Assembly (NCBI RefSeq): GCF_000716605.1
Contig: NZ_JNXE01000022.1
Span: 1 to 64,000, forward strand
Source: Streptomyces sp. NRRL F-525
Lineage (GTDB): Bacteria > Actinomycetota > Actinomycetes > Streptomycetales > Streptomycetaceae
Direction of reading: 5' to 3'
DNA length: 64,000 bases
Under the pieces are notes generated by a model. That model was not told the origin of the DNA. It saw only the letters and a program-made list of their open reading frames with translations, and ran no database searches. The translations under genes and the position numbers were made by a program. The first letter of the stretch is position 1; each line of letters begins with the position of its first letter. Below, in pieces: positions 41,902 through 51,100 of this stretch.

Positions 41902-42660
41902 CTAGAGCACGCTCGTCATGCCGCCGTCGACGTACAAGATCTGTCCGCTCACGAAGTCCGCGGCGGGCGACGCCAGGAACAGCACCCCGCCCACCAGGTC
42001 CTCCGTACGGCCCCAGCGGCCGGCCGGGGTCCGCTTGCGCACCCAGGCGCTGAACTCCTCGTCCTGGACGAGGGGTTGGGTGAGTTCCGTCTCGATGTAG
42101 CCGGGGCCCAGGCCGTTGACCTGGACGCCGCTCGGGCCCCAGTCCGCGCACATGCCCTTGGTGAGCATCTTCAGGGCGCCCTTGGTGGCCGCGTAGGGCG
42201 CGATGCCGGGGCGGACCACCTCGCTCTGCAGCGAGCAGATGTTGATGATCTTCCCGTGGCCGCGTTCCGTCATCCGGCGGGCCGCCTCACGGCCGACCAG
42301 GAACGCGCTGGTGAGGTTGGTGTCGATGATGCGGTGCCAGTCGGAGTCGGTGAACTCCAGGAGCGGGGCGCGCAGTTGCATGCCCGCGTTGTTGACCAGG
42401 ATGTCGAGTGGGCCGACCCGGTCCTCGACGTCCGCGATTCCGGCGGCAACTGACGGGCCGTCGGTCACGTCGAAGGCGGCGGTGTGGACATCGCCGGAGA
42501 GTTCGGCGGCGGCCTTGGTGAGGCGTTCGCCGTCGCGGCCGTTCAGGACGACCGTGCAGCCGGCCTCCAACAGGCCCTGGGCCAGGGCGAGTCCGATGCC
42601 CCGGCTGGAACCGGTGACCAGGGCCGTACGGCCACTGATGTCGAAGAGAGGATGACTCAT
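41902..42660 (-). CDS. idnO: gluconate 5-dehydrogenase, SDR family
   Basis: A 252-residue SDR. TGSSRGIG, LVNNAGMQ, a catalytic Ser in NICSLQSEV and the Tyr-x3-Lys in YAATKGALK are all present. The FDISGRTALVTG opening is that of Ga5DH/IdnO enzymes interconverting 5-ketogluconate and gluconate with NADPH. It sits 10 bp after the gluconate permease gene and 17 bp before idnD, giving a full idonate to gluconate route. Confidence 0.9.
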   Translation of the reverse strand: MSHPLFDISGRTALVTGSSRGIGLALAQGLLEAGCTVVLNGRDGERLTKAAAELSGDVHTAAFDVTDGPSVAAGIADVEDRVGPLDILVNNAGMQLRAPLLEFTDSDWHRIIDTNLTSAFLVGREAARRMTERGHGKIINICSLQSEVVRPGIAPYAATKGALKMLTKGMCADWGPSGVQVNGLGPGYIETELTQPLVQDEEFSAWVRKRTPAGRWGRTEDLVGGVLFLASPAADFVSGQILYVDGGMTSVL

Positions 42661-42670
42661 TCCCGTACCC

Positions 42671-44068
42671 CTAGATGATCAGCGAGAGGAGGAGGACCAG
42701 TCCGCCGGCGACGACCGAGATGATCGTCTCCATGACGGACCAGGTCTTGAGGGTCTGGCCGACGCTCAGGCCGAAGTACTCCTTCACCAGCCAGAAACCG
42801 GCGTCGTTGACATGGCTGAAGAAGACCGAGCCCGCGCCGATCGCCAGCACGAGCAGGGCGGTGTGGGCCGTCGACATGTCGGCGGCCAGCGGGGCGACCA
42901 GACCGGCCGCCGAGATCGTGGCCACCGTCGCCGAACCGGTCGCGAGCCGGATCGCCACCGCGATCAGCCAGGCCAGCAGCAGCGCCGGGATCGACCAGTC
43001 CTTGGAGATGTCCAGGATCATCTGGCCGACACCGGAGTCGATCAGCGTCTGCTTGAAGCCGCCGCCCGCGCCGACGATGAGCAGGATGCCCGCGATCGGC
43101 ATCAGGCCCTTCTCGACGGTCGTGGAGAGCCTGTCCTTGGTGAACCCGGCCGGGCGGCCCAGCGTGAACATGCCGACGATGACGGCCGCGAGGAGCGCGA
43201 TCAGCGGCGAGCCGATCACGTCGAAGACGCGCTGCACGGTGTGCTCGGGGTCGTCGATGATGATGTCGACCAGGGCCTTGGAGAGCATCAGCACGACCGG
43301 CAGCAGGATCGTGGCGAGGGTCGCGCCGAAGCCGGGACGGTTCTTCACGTCCTCGGACGGGCGGGCCGGGAGCATCCGCTCGGGCGCCTGGACGTCCACC
43401 CAGCGGGCGGCGACCTTCGAGAACAGCGGGCCCGCGATGATCACCGTCGGGATCGCCACCAGCACACCGAGCGCGAGAGTGAGACCGAGGTTGGCCTTGA
43501 CCGCGTCCACGGCGACCAGCGGGCCGGGGTGCGGTGGGATCAGCGCGTGCATGACCGACAGGCCGGCCAGCGCCGGGACGCCGATGCGCATGAGCGAGTA
43601 GCTGCCGCGCTTGGCGACCATCAGCACGACGGGGATCAGCAGCACGATGCCGACCTCGAAGAACAGCGGCAGCCCGATCACGGAGGCGATGAGCACCATC
43701 GCCCACGGCATCGACCGGGGGCTCGCCTTCGCGAGGATCGTGTCGACGATCTGGTCCGCGCCGCCGGAGTCGGCGAGCAGCTTGCCGAGGATCGCGCCCA
43801 GCGCGATCAGCACGCCCACACCGGCGACGGTGGAGCCGAGCCCGGTGCTGAAGCTGGTGATGACCTTGTCCAGCGGCGCCCCGGCGAACGCGCCGAGCGC
43901 GAGCGAGCCGATGGTCAGCGCCAGGAAGGCGTGCATCTTGAACTTGGTGATGAGCAGGACGATGACGGCGATGCCCGCCAGTACGGCGATGCCCAGCTGA
44001 GCGTGGCCGGCCGAGGTGATGGGCTCGACGGGGTCCGCTGCCAGCATCTCGACGCTGAGTCTGGTCAC
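42671..44068 (-). CDS. gntP: GntP-family gluconate:H+ symporter
   Basis: A 465-residue permease with about twelve to fourteen helices. The first helix is IAVLAGIAVIVLLITKF, and ALIPPHPGPLVAVDAV with GSATVATISAAGLVAPL are highly typical of GntP transporters. Substrates in this family are gluconate, idonate and related aldonates. GTG/ATG context: ATG 44068 is 45 bp after the gluconokinase stop. The genes are ordered kinase, permease, two dehydrogenases, all on the minus strand. Confidence 0.93.
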   Translation of the reverse strand: MTRLSVEMLAADPVEPITSAGHAQLGIAVLAGIAVIVLLITKFKMHAFLALTIGSLALGAFAGAPLDKVITSFSTGLGSTVAGVGVLIALGAILGKLLADSGGADQIVDTILAKASPRSMPWAMVLIASVIGLPLFFEVGIVLLIPVVLMVAKRGSYSLMRIGVPALAGLSVMHALIPPHPGPLVAVDAVKANLGLTLALGVLVAIPTVIIAGPLFSKVAARWVDVQAPERMLPARPSEDVKNRPGFGATLATILLPVVLMLSKALVDIIIDDPEHTVQRVFDVIGSPLIALLAAVIVGMFTLGRPAGFTKDRLSTTVEKGLMPIAGILLIVGAGGGFKQTLIDSGVGQMILDISKDWSIPALLLAWLIAVAIRLATGSATVATISAAGLVAPLAADMSTAHTALLVLAIGAGSVFFSHVNDAGFWLVKEYFGLSVGQTLKTWSVMETIISVVAGGLVLLLSLII

Positions 44069-44113
44069 GGTGATTTCCTTGCGGATACGGGGAGTTGGGG
44101 GGGAGGGGCGGTA

Positions 44114-44632
44114 CTAGGAGGTCGGCTCGGGGACCTGCTCGAGCGCGGTCATGGCCCGCTCGGCGATCTGCTCCGGGCTGCCGGTGACGTCCACGGCGAC
44201 GCCCGCCTCGTCCGCCTCCAGCGGCTGGAGCGTGGCGAACTGCGAGTCGAGCAGCGCGGTCGGCATGAAGTGCCCGTGCCGGTGCGCCATCCGGTCCTCG
44301 ATGAGCGCGCGGTCACCGGTGAGGTGCACGAAGACGACCCCGGGAGCCGCGGCCCGCAGCCGGTCGCGGTACGACCGCTTCAGCGCCGAGCTGCTGACGA
44401 CCCCGCCGAGCCCCGCGCGCCCGTGTGCCCAGTCGCCGATGGCGTCCAGCCACGGCCACCGGTCCTCGTCGGTCAGCGGGACGCCGGCCGACATCTTGGC
44501 GATGTTGGCCTGCGGGTGGAAGTCGTCGCCCTCGGCGTACGGAACGCCGAGCCGGGCCGCGAGCAGGGGACCGATGGTGGTCTTCCCGGTGCCCGCTACG
44601 CCCATGACCACGACGACATGGGGGGTACGCAT
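44114..44632 (-). CDS. gntK: gluconokinase
   Basis: A 172-residue P-loop kinase making 6-phosphogluconate from gluconate and ATP. The P-loop GVAGTGKTT is near residue 9, followed by EGDDFHPQANIAKM and the MAHRHGHFMPTALLDSQFATLQPL lid segment, all classical for GntK. ATG 44632 follows GAGG; a GTG at 44674 is less likely. It is the promoter-proximal gene of the operon, divergent from its probable regulator. 6-phosphogluconate would enter the pentose phosphate pathway. Confidence 0.95.
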   Translation of the reverse strand: MRTPHVVVVMGVAGTGKTTIGPLLAARLGVPYAEGDDFHPQANIAKMSAGVPLTDEDRWPWLDAIGDWAHGRAGLGGVVSSSALKRSYRDRLRAAAPGVVFVHLTGDRALIEDRMAHRHGHFMPTALLDSQFATLQPLEADEAGVAVDVTGSPEQIAERAMTALEQVPEPTS

Positions 44633-44703
44633 CGCTGCCTCACTGTCTCCGTCGACACCTGATGTCGATCCCACTGAAACCGATTAGGTACGACGAATTC
44701 AAG

Positions 44704-44727
44704 AGTCTGTGACATATAAGTCTGACT
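44704..44727. promoter_or_regulatory. AT-rich operator candidate in gluconate regulator/kinase gap
   Basis: AGTCTGTGACATATAAGTCT continues to GACT. AGTCTG recurs 15 bp apart and outer AGTC/GACT are inverted. It is the only AT-rich stretch in the divergent promoter, where a FadR-type dimer would be expected to bind. Confidence 0.4.
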
Positions 44728-44762
44728 TTTTGGTTCCGTGACGCGCCCCGTACGCTGAGTGC

Positions 44763-45464
44763 ATGACCACTCCGGGCCGCGGCTTGCACGGCCGTGTACT
44801 CGACTCCCTCGGCCCCGCCATCACCGCGGGCGAGTACCCGCCGGGCAGTGTCCTGCGCACGGACGAGCTCGCCAAGGACTTCGAGGTCTCCCGCTCCGTG
44901 ATGCGCGAGGCGGTCCGCGTCCTCGAATCCATGCATCTGGTCGAGTCCCGCCGCCGGGTCGGCGTCACGGTCCGCCCCAAGGCCGAGTGGAACGTCTACG
45001 ACCCCCAGGTCATCCGCTGGCGGCTGGCCGGCGCCGACCGCCCCCAGCAGCTGCGCTCACTCACGGTGCTGCGCTCCGCCGTCGAGCCGATCGCGGCGGG
45101 CCTCGCCGCCAAGTTCGCCACGGCGGAGCAGTGCGCGGAACTCACCGAGTGCGCGATCGGCATGGTCGCCAACTCGCGCGGCCACAAGCTGGAGGCCTAC
45201 CTCGTCCACGACGTGGCCTTCCACCGGGTGATCCTGGCCGCCTCCGGCAACGAGATGTTCGCCCGCCTCGGCGACGTGGTCACCGAGGTCCTGGCCGGCC
45301 GCACCCACCACGAGGTCATGTTCGAGGACCCCGACCCGGCGGCGGTGACCTTGCACGTGCAGGTCGCGGAGGCGGTGCGCGAGGGCGACGCGGTGCGGGC
45401 GGAGACCCTGACCCGCGAGATCACGGTGGGCGCGCTTCAGGAACTGGACATCCTGGCGCCGTAG
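44763..45464 (+). CDS. FadR-type GntR regulator (FCD domain)
   Basis: A 233-residue regulator. Winged HTH at residues 8-75 (LGPAITAGEYPPGSVLRTDELA, SRSVMREAVRVLESMHLVESRRRVGV). The C-terminal FCD domain has the metal-binding set of Asp/His: YLVHDVAFHRVIL, and THHEVMF. ATG 44763 has no Shine-Dalgarno sequence, and TACGCT lies 11 bases upstream, so the mRNA is probably leaderless. It diverges from gntK; by analogy with Streptomyces and Bacillus gluconate operons it represses the cluster and is released by gluconate or its phosphate. Confidence 0.93.
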   Translation: MTTPGRGLHGRVLDSLGPAITAGEYPPGSVLRTDELAKDFEVSRSVMREAVRVLESMHLVESRRRVGVTVRPKAEWNVYDPQVIRWRLAGADRPQQLRSLTVLRSAVEPIAAGLAAKFATAEQCAELTECAIGMVANSRGHKLEAYLVHDVAFHRVILAASGNEMFARLGDVVTEVLAGRTHHEVMFEDPDPAAVTLHVQVAEAVREGDAVRAETLTREITVGALQELDILAP

Positions 45465-45468
45465 AGCC

Positions 45469-45849
45469 TCAGTCGTCGAGGAACTCCCCGTCGAGGTACA
45501 CCCAGGCGCCGTCGACCCGCTCGAACCGGCTCCGCTCATGGATGGCGCCGCCCTGGTACGAGGCCCGGAACGTGACGGTCCCCGCGGAGTGGAACGCCGA
45601 ACCGCCACCCGTGTCGAGGATCTCCAGCCCGGTCCAGCGCATCCCCGGGTCGAGGTCCAGGGGAGCGGCGGGGCGCGTCCGGGGGTGCCAGGTGCGCAGC
45701 AGGTAGGGCGCGTCCAGCCGCACGAAGGCGGTGTAGCGCGAGCGCATCAAGGCCTCGGCGGTGGGGGCGGCGGCGCCGGAGTGGTACCGGCCGCAGCACT
45801 TCTCGTAGGGGTCGGGGAGGCCGCAGGGGCAGTTGGTGCGTGGGGTCAT
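45469..45849 (-). CDS. YchJ-family SEC-C protein
   Basis: A 126-residue protein. The N-terminal SEC-C-like Zn motif is CPCG, then CCGRYH, and the body ([25 protein letters not shown]) is the UPF0225/YchJ NTF2-like core. SEC-C motifs bind Zn and often recognise ribosomes or SecB. ATG 45849 is preferred over a GTG two codons earlier. It converges on the FadR-type gene with a 4-bp gap. Function is unassigned. Confidence 0.92.
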   Translation of the reverse strand: MTPRTNCPCGLPDPYEKCCGRYHSGAAAPTAEALMRSRYTAFVRLDAPYLLRTWHPRTRPAAPLDLDPGMRWTGLEILDTGGGSAFHSAGTVTFRASYQGGAIHERSRFERVDGAWVYLDGEFLDD

Positions 45850-45867
45850 GGGCACATTGTGCCGGGG

Positions 45868-46599
45868 CTACGTTCGCGGGCGTTCGGGGGTGACGCGGAG
45901 GGGCAGCCGGACGTAGGCGTCCTCGGGCAGCCTCACCTCCTTCTCGCGGGTGAGGGTCGCGCAGGCCAGGAGCGGCAGCGGCTCGGCGCTGGGAGGGTCG
46001 GTGTCCTCGTACGCGGGTGCGGCGCCGATGAACTCCACGAGGAGCGCGCCGGTGACCCGGGTGCCGATCTGCCGTACGAAGTTCGCCGGGAGCGTCCACT
46101 CGACTCCCTGGTGCAGGATCCCGCCGGGACTGCGGTGCACTCTCTTGACGAACCACTCCTCGTCCCGCATCTGCGGCGCGCTGCGCGCCCTCAGATGGGC
46201 CGCGGCGGACGTCATCGCGTTGATCTCGGGGAAGCCGGCCAGGTCGGCCGTGATCTTCCCGGCCGCCTCCAGGACGGGTCCGGCCGCCCGCAGGTCCCTG
46301 GCCAGGGTGTTCCGCCACGCCCGCTCGTCCGCCACCGGCGGCAGGTGGTACACGACGGCCTGGACGTCCTTCACCCGCCAGCCGCTCATGGCCGGGAACA
46401 GCAGCGTGACCTTCACGGACGGCGCTTCGTCCCCGGAGTACCCGAGCGACCACACGTAGAGATACCCGGTGAAAGGGCGCGCGGTCTCCGCTCCCGTGGC
46501 GAACATCTGCTCCAGCGGGACGGACTGCGGCTCGGTCTCCCCGTAGACCTCCAGCCACTCACCCGTCTCCGCGAACCCCCGGCCCCATGCGGCTGCCAT
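45868..46599 (-). CDS. conserved hypothetical protein
   Basis: A 243-residue protein of no family I recognise. It has no signal peptide, membrane helix or Cys cluster. The composition is balanced, with a beta-rich N-terminal part (EWLEVYGETEP, YLYVWSLGYSG, SVKVTLLFPAMSGW) and a helical middle (RDLRAAGPVLEAAGKITADLAGFPE). An NPS-like EFIGAAPAYEDTDPP segment lies near the C-terminus. ATG 46599 is the first start. It lies downstream of the M1 peptidase gene on the same strand, 64 bp after its stop, and 18 bp before the YchJ gene. Confidence 0.7.
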   Translation of the reverse strand: MAAAWGRGFAETGEWLEVYGETEPQSVPLEQMFATGAETARPFTGYLYVWSLGYSGDEAPSVKVTLLFPAMSGWRVKDVQAVVYHLPPVADERAWRNTLARDLRAAGPVLEAAGKITADLAGFPEINAMTSAAAHLRARSAPQMRDEEWFVKRVHRSPGGILHQGVEWTLPANFVRQIGTRVTGALLVEFIGAAPAYEDTDPPSAEPLPLLACATLTREKEVRLPEDAYVRLPLRVTPERPRT

Positions 46600-46663
46600 G
46601 ACCCCACCCCCGTGAAGTCACTTGATACTCCGTCAGTTCCCCACGCGCAACGGAGCCGACACC

Positions 46664-48100
46664 TCAGACCGCGATCCCCGTCTCCGCCGAGGGCATCGGC
46701 GGCAACGCCCCCCGGTACACCCACGCGTCGAAGAGCTGGTCCAACGGCTCGGAGGTGAACCGGGACGCATGCGCCGTGAACGTCGCTGTCGTCACCGTGC
46801 CGTTGCGGTGCTGGTTGGCCCAGCCGCGCAGCATGCGGAAGAACGCGATGTCGCCGAGCGCGCAGCGCACCGCGTGGACGGTGACGCCGCCGCGTTCGTA
46901 GAGGCGGTCGTCGAACATGGACTTGCGGCCGGGGTCGGCGAGCCGCAGATCCTGGGGGAGCGTGGAGAGCAACCGGTGCGCGGCGGCGGCGTGTTGATGG
47001 GCCGTACGGCCGCCCGAGCGCTCGGACCACAGCCACTCCGCGTATTTGGCGAAGCCCTCGTTCAGCCAGATGTGGCGCCAGTCCGCGATGGAGACGCTGT
47101 TGCCGAACCACTGGTGGGCCAGCTCGTGCGCGACGAGCCGTTCCGAACCCCGGGCCCCGTCAACGTGGTTGGCGCCGAACAGCGACAACCCCTGTGCCTC
47201 GACGGGGACATCGAGCTCTTCCTCCGTCACGACGACCGCGTACTCGTCGAAGGGGTACGGCCCGAAGATGTCCTGGAACAGCTCCATCATCGCGGGCTGC
47301 CGCGCGAAGTCCCTTGAGAATTCCGGGAGTAGGTCGGAGGGGATGTGCCCGTGCTGCGGCACCCCGCCCAGACCCGGGTCGCCCAGCAGCACCGTCTGGT
47401 ACTTGCCGATCGACAGGCCGACGAGGTAACTCGACGTCGGTGCCGACTGCTCGTACACCCAAGTGGTCGTGGAAGCCTTGGTAGTTCGGGTCAGGAGGCG
47501 GCCGCCCGCCACCACCGCGTACGCCGACGGCGTGGTGATCGAGATCTGGTACGACGCCTTGTCCGCGGGGCGGTCGTTGCACGGGTACCAGGACGGCGCC
47601 CCGATCGGCTGGCTCGCCACCAGCGCGCCGTCCGTCAACTCCTCCCAGCCCAGGCCGCCCCAGGGGCTGGCGACCGGCTTGGGGTTGCCCGACCAGTGGA
47701 CCTCGACAGTGAACGCGGCACCGGCCCGCAGCGGCTTCGCAGGGCGGACACGGAGTCGGCCGCCGCGGTGCGTGTAGTGCGGCTGACGGCCGTCCACCCG
47801 GATCCGGCCGATCTTGAAGTCGCCCAGGTTCAGCTGGAATTCGGGCAGCGGCGCACGGCCCGCTATGGCGTTGATGCGCGCCGTGCCGGAGAGACGGTTG
47901 GGGCCGGGACGGTAGTCCAGCGCGAGCTCATAGCGGTGCACCCGGTAGCGGGCATCGCCGTTTGCCGGGAAATACGGGTCCGGACCCGCCGCCTGCTGAA
48001 CGGTCACTGCTGCGTCTGCTCCCTGCGCTGTGCTCGTATCTCGTACCCGTGCACCGCCCTCCGAAGCCGACGCCGCGTGACCTGTGTTCAGGATCGCCAT
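46664..48100 (-). CDS. M1-family zinc aminopeptidase
   Basis: A 478-residue member of peptidase family M1. The HELAHQWFGNSV motif and Glu 18 residues later in WLNEGFAKYAEWLW supply the three Zn ligands and the catalytic Glu. The exopeptidase GAMEN loop is replaced by VEAQGLSL. Length is short because the C-terminal helical domain is missing, as in many actinobacterial forms. The ATG lies 13 bp inside the NRPS gene, so the two are coupled. Epsilon-poly-lysine-degrading enzymes of Streptomyces (Pld) are M1-type aminopeptidases, which makes this a candidate product-degrading enzyme. No clear signal peptide is seen. Confidence 0.9.
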   Translation of the reverse strand: MAILNTGHAASASEGGARVRDTSTAQGADAAVTVQQAAGPDPYFPANGDARYRVHRYELALDYRPGPNRLSGTARINAIAGRAPLPEFQLNLGDFKIGRIRVDGRQPHYTHRGGRLRVRPAKPLRAGAAFTVEVHWSGNPKPVASPWGGLGWEELTDGALVASQPIGAPSWYPCNDRPADKASYQISITTPSAYAVVAGGRLLTRTTKASTTTWVYEQSAPTSSYLVGLSIGKYQTVLLGDPGLGGVPQHGHIPSDLLPEFSRDFARQPAMMELFQDIFGPYPFDEYAVVVTEEELDVPVEAQGLSLFGANHVDGARGSERLVAHELAHQWFGNSVSIADWRHIWLNEGFAKYAEWLWSERSGGRTAHQHAAAAHRLLSTLPQDLRLADPGRKSMFDDRLYERGGVTVHAVRCALGDIAFFRMLRGWANQHRNGTVTTATFTAHASRFTSEPLDQLFDAWVYRGALPPMPSAETGIAV

Positions 48101-51100
48101 GACTCGATCGGATTGCCCAGCCAGCGGGTGTCGTCCGGGACGGACTCCCCCGCCATCACGAGCGACGCGGGCCCCAGAGTGGTGCGCGCCCCGACCTCGC
48201 TGCCGGGCAGGACGATTCCGCCAGGACCCAGCGTCGCGCCCTCACGGAGGACCACAGTATCCGTCCGCAAGATCCGGTCGTGGAAGAGGTGGGTCTGGAG
48301 CACACAACCACGGTTCACTGTGGAAGCGTCCTCAAGGGTCACCAGATCGGTCTCGGGCAGCCAGTAGCTCTCCACCCAGACGCCCTTGCCGATGTGCGCC
48401 CCGAGCCCGCGCAGCCAGGCCGTCAGCACCGGGGTACCCGGCACCGAACCGGCCAGCCACGGCACCGCCACGACCTCGACGAAGGTGTCCGCCAGCTCGT
48501 TGCGCCACACGTAACCGCTCCACAGCGGGTGCTCGTTCCCGCGGTGCCGACCCACCAGGGTCCACTTGGCCACGATCGAGATCAGCCCGGCCAGCGCACC
48601 CATGGCGATCAGCACGAGCCCCGACAGCAGCGGCGCCCACACCCCCAGCGCGCACAGCGCGGCCACCGTCAGCACGGCAAGCCCCGCCGAGCAGAACACC
48701 GGCACGATCCGGCACAGCTCCACCAGCCCGCGCGCCCACAGAAGCTTCGCCGGCGGGTCGTACGTCCGGCTCTGGTCGCCGCCGCTCGTGCTGCGCGGCA
48801 GCTTCACCGGCGGCAGGCCCAGGTACGACGTGCCCTTCTTCGCCTTCTTCGGCGTCGCCGACAGCACCCCGACGAGCCCGCCGTCCGGCACGCTCCGCCC
48901 GGGCGCGGTCATCCCGGAGTTCCCGAGGAACGCCCGCCGCCCGATCTCGGCCCGCCCGATGTGCACCCAGCCGCCACCGAGTTCGTACGGCGCGGTCAGC
49001 GTGTCGTCGGCCAGGAAGGCACCCTCGCCGACCGTGGTCAGGCTCGGCAGCGCGAGCACGGTCGACACCTCGGCGCCGCGCCCGATCCGCATCCCGAGCA
49101 GCCGCAGCCACACCGGCGTGACGAGCCCGGCGTACAGCGGGAACAGGGTCTCGCGGGAGAGGTCCATCAACTGCGTCACGGTCCACGCCTGCCAGCCGAT
49201 CCGGCTGTGCGTCGGGTGCGTACCCTCACGCAGGCCGAGGCTGAGCAGTCGTACACCGATCAGGATCAGCAGCGCGTACGTCAGCCCGAAGGCCAGCGTC
49301 GCCGGGACCAGCGCGACCGACGCGCCCCGCAGGGCCTCGCCGAGCCCGTCACCGGGCGCGATGAACGCGCTCGCCACCAGCAGTGCTACGGCGCCGGAGA
49401 CCACCGGGAGCATGGTGAGCGCGAAGCCCGTCACGCCGTACATCACCCGCCAGTACGTGCCCCGCTGCGGGCGCTCCTTGGGCCAGTTGCGCTTGGCCTT
49501 GCCGAGCTTGACCGCAGGGGCGCCCGCCCAGCGCTGGCCGGTCGGGACCGTGCCGGTGACGGCCGAACCCGGCGCCACCTCGGCCCGCTTGCCCACCCGG
49601 GCGCCGGGGAACAGCATGCTGCGCGTGCCGACGACGGCGTGCGCGCCGACCTTGACCGGGCCGATCTCGAGACGGTCGCCGTCCAGCCAGTAGCCGGACA
49701 GGTCCACCTCGGACTCGACCGCGGCACCGCGGCCCATCTTGAGCATGCCGGTGACCGGCGGGAGGGAGTGCAGATCGACGTCAGAGCCGATCTTGGCGCC
49801 GAGGGCGCGTGCGTACCGCTCAAGCCACGAGCCCGTCAGTCCGGTCGCCCCGCTGAACTCGGCCAGCCGCTCCGCCGCCCACAGCCGCAGATGGACGCTG
49901 CCACCACGGTCGTAGCGACCCGGTTTCACGCCACGCAGCAGCAGGCGTGCGCCGCCCGCGGCGATCGCGAGCCGGCCGGGCGGACTGAAGAGCAGGAGTG
50001 CGCCCGCGGCGACCAGCCACCAGGAGGCGGTCGGCAGCCATGCGTAGCCGCCCAGCACATTGCCGAGCGCGGCCAGTGCCACCGTCCAGCGCAGGCCGAC
50101 CAGGGTGAACAGGGGGACCAGCGCGAGGAGTTGGATCACCTTGGCGCGGGTCGGGACCGGCGCGATCACGCGCGCGGTGCCGTCGCCCTGCGCCGAGTCC
50201 TCCAGGTGCCGGGCCAACTTCCGCAGCGTCGGCTGCTGGTAGATGTCGAGGACGGCCGCGCTCGGGTACCGGGTGCGCAGCCGCGTCGTCAACTGGGCGG
50301 CGGCCAGGCTGCTTCCGCCGATCGCGAAGAAGTCGTCGGCCGCGCTGCTCACGGGGATGCCGAGCACCTCGGCCCACTGCTCCGCGAGCCAGGCCTCCGT
50401 GCCGTAGAGCTGCTCCTTGGCGCCTGCGGTCTCCAGGCCTTCGAGCGGCCAGGGGAGGGCGTTGCGGTCGACCTTGCCCGACGTGCGGGTGGGGAGGTCC
50501 TCGACCGGGGCGATCAACGGCACGAGGGCGGCGGGCAGTTCGGCCCGGAGCTTCTCGACGGCGGCGGCCTGGTCCCAGCCCTCCTGGGTGACGACATAGC
50601 CGACGAGGAGCTGGTTGCCGCTGCGCGCGGTGCGCACGGCGGCGGCCGCTCCGGCGACACCGGGCAGCGCCTGGAGCGCCGCGTCGACCTCGCCCAGCTC
50701 GATCCGGCGTCCGCCGAGCTTGATCTGCTCGTCGGCGCGGCCGAGGAAGATCAGTCCTTCGGGCTCGGCCTTGACCAAGTCGCCGCTGCGGTACGCCCGT
50801 TCCCAGCCGAGGGACTCAAGAGGCGCGTACTTCTCCGCGTCCTTCTCGGGGTCGAGATAGCGGGCGAGACCGACACCGCCGATCACCAACTGCCCACTGC
50901 CGCCCATCGGTACGGGCACCCCGGCCTCGTCGACGACGGCCAACTCCCAGCCGTTCAGGGGGAGTCCGATGCGGATCGGCTCGTCGCCGGTCATCAGGGA
51001 GGCACAGGCCACGACGGTCGCCTCGGTGGGCCCGTACGTGTTCCAGACCTCACGGCCCTCGGTGACCAGGCGCTGCACCAGCTCGGGCGGACAGGCCTCA

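Noticed and set aside
42812..44662. 616-residue plus-strand frame over the gluconate permease
   Set aside because: It is antisense to gntP/gntK with low-complexity translation.
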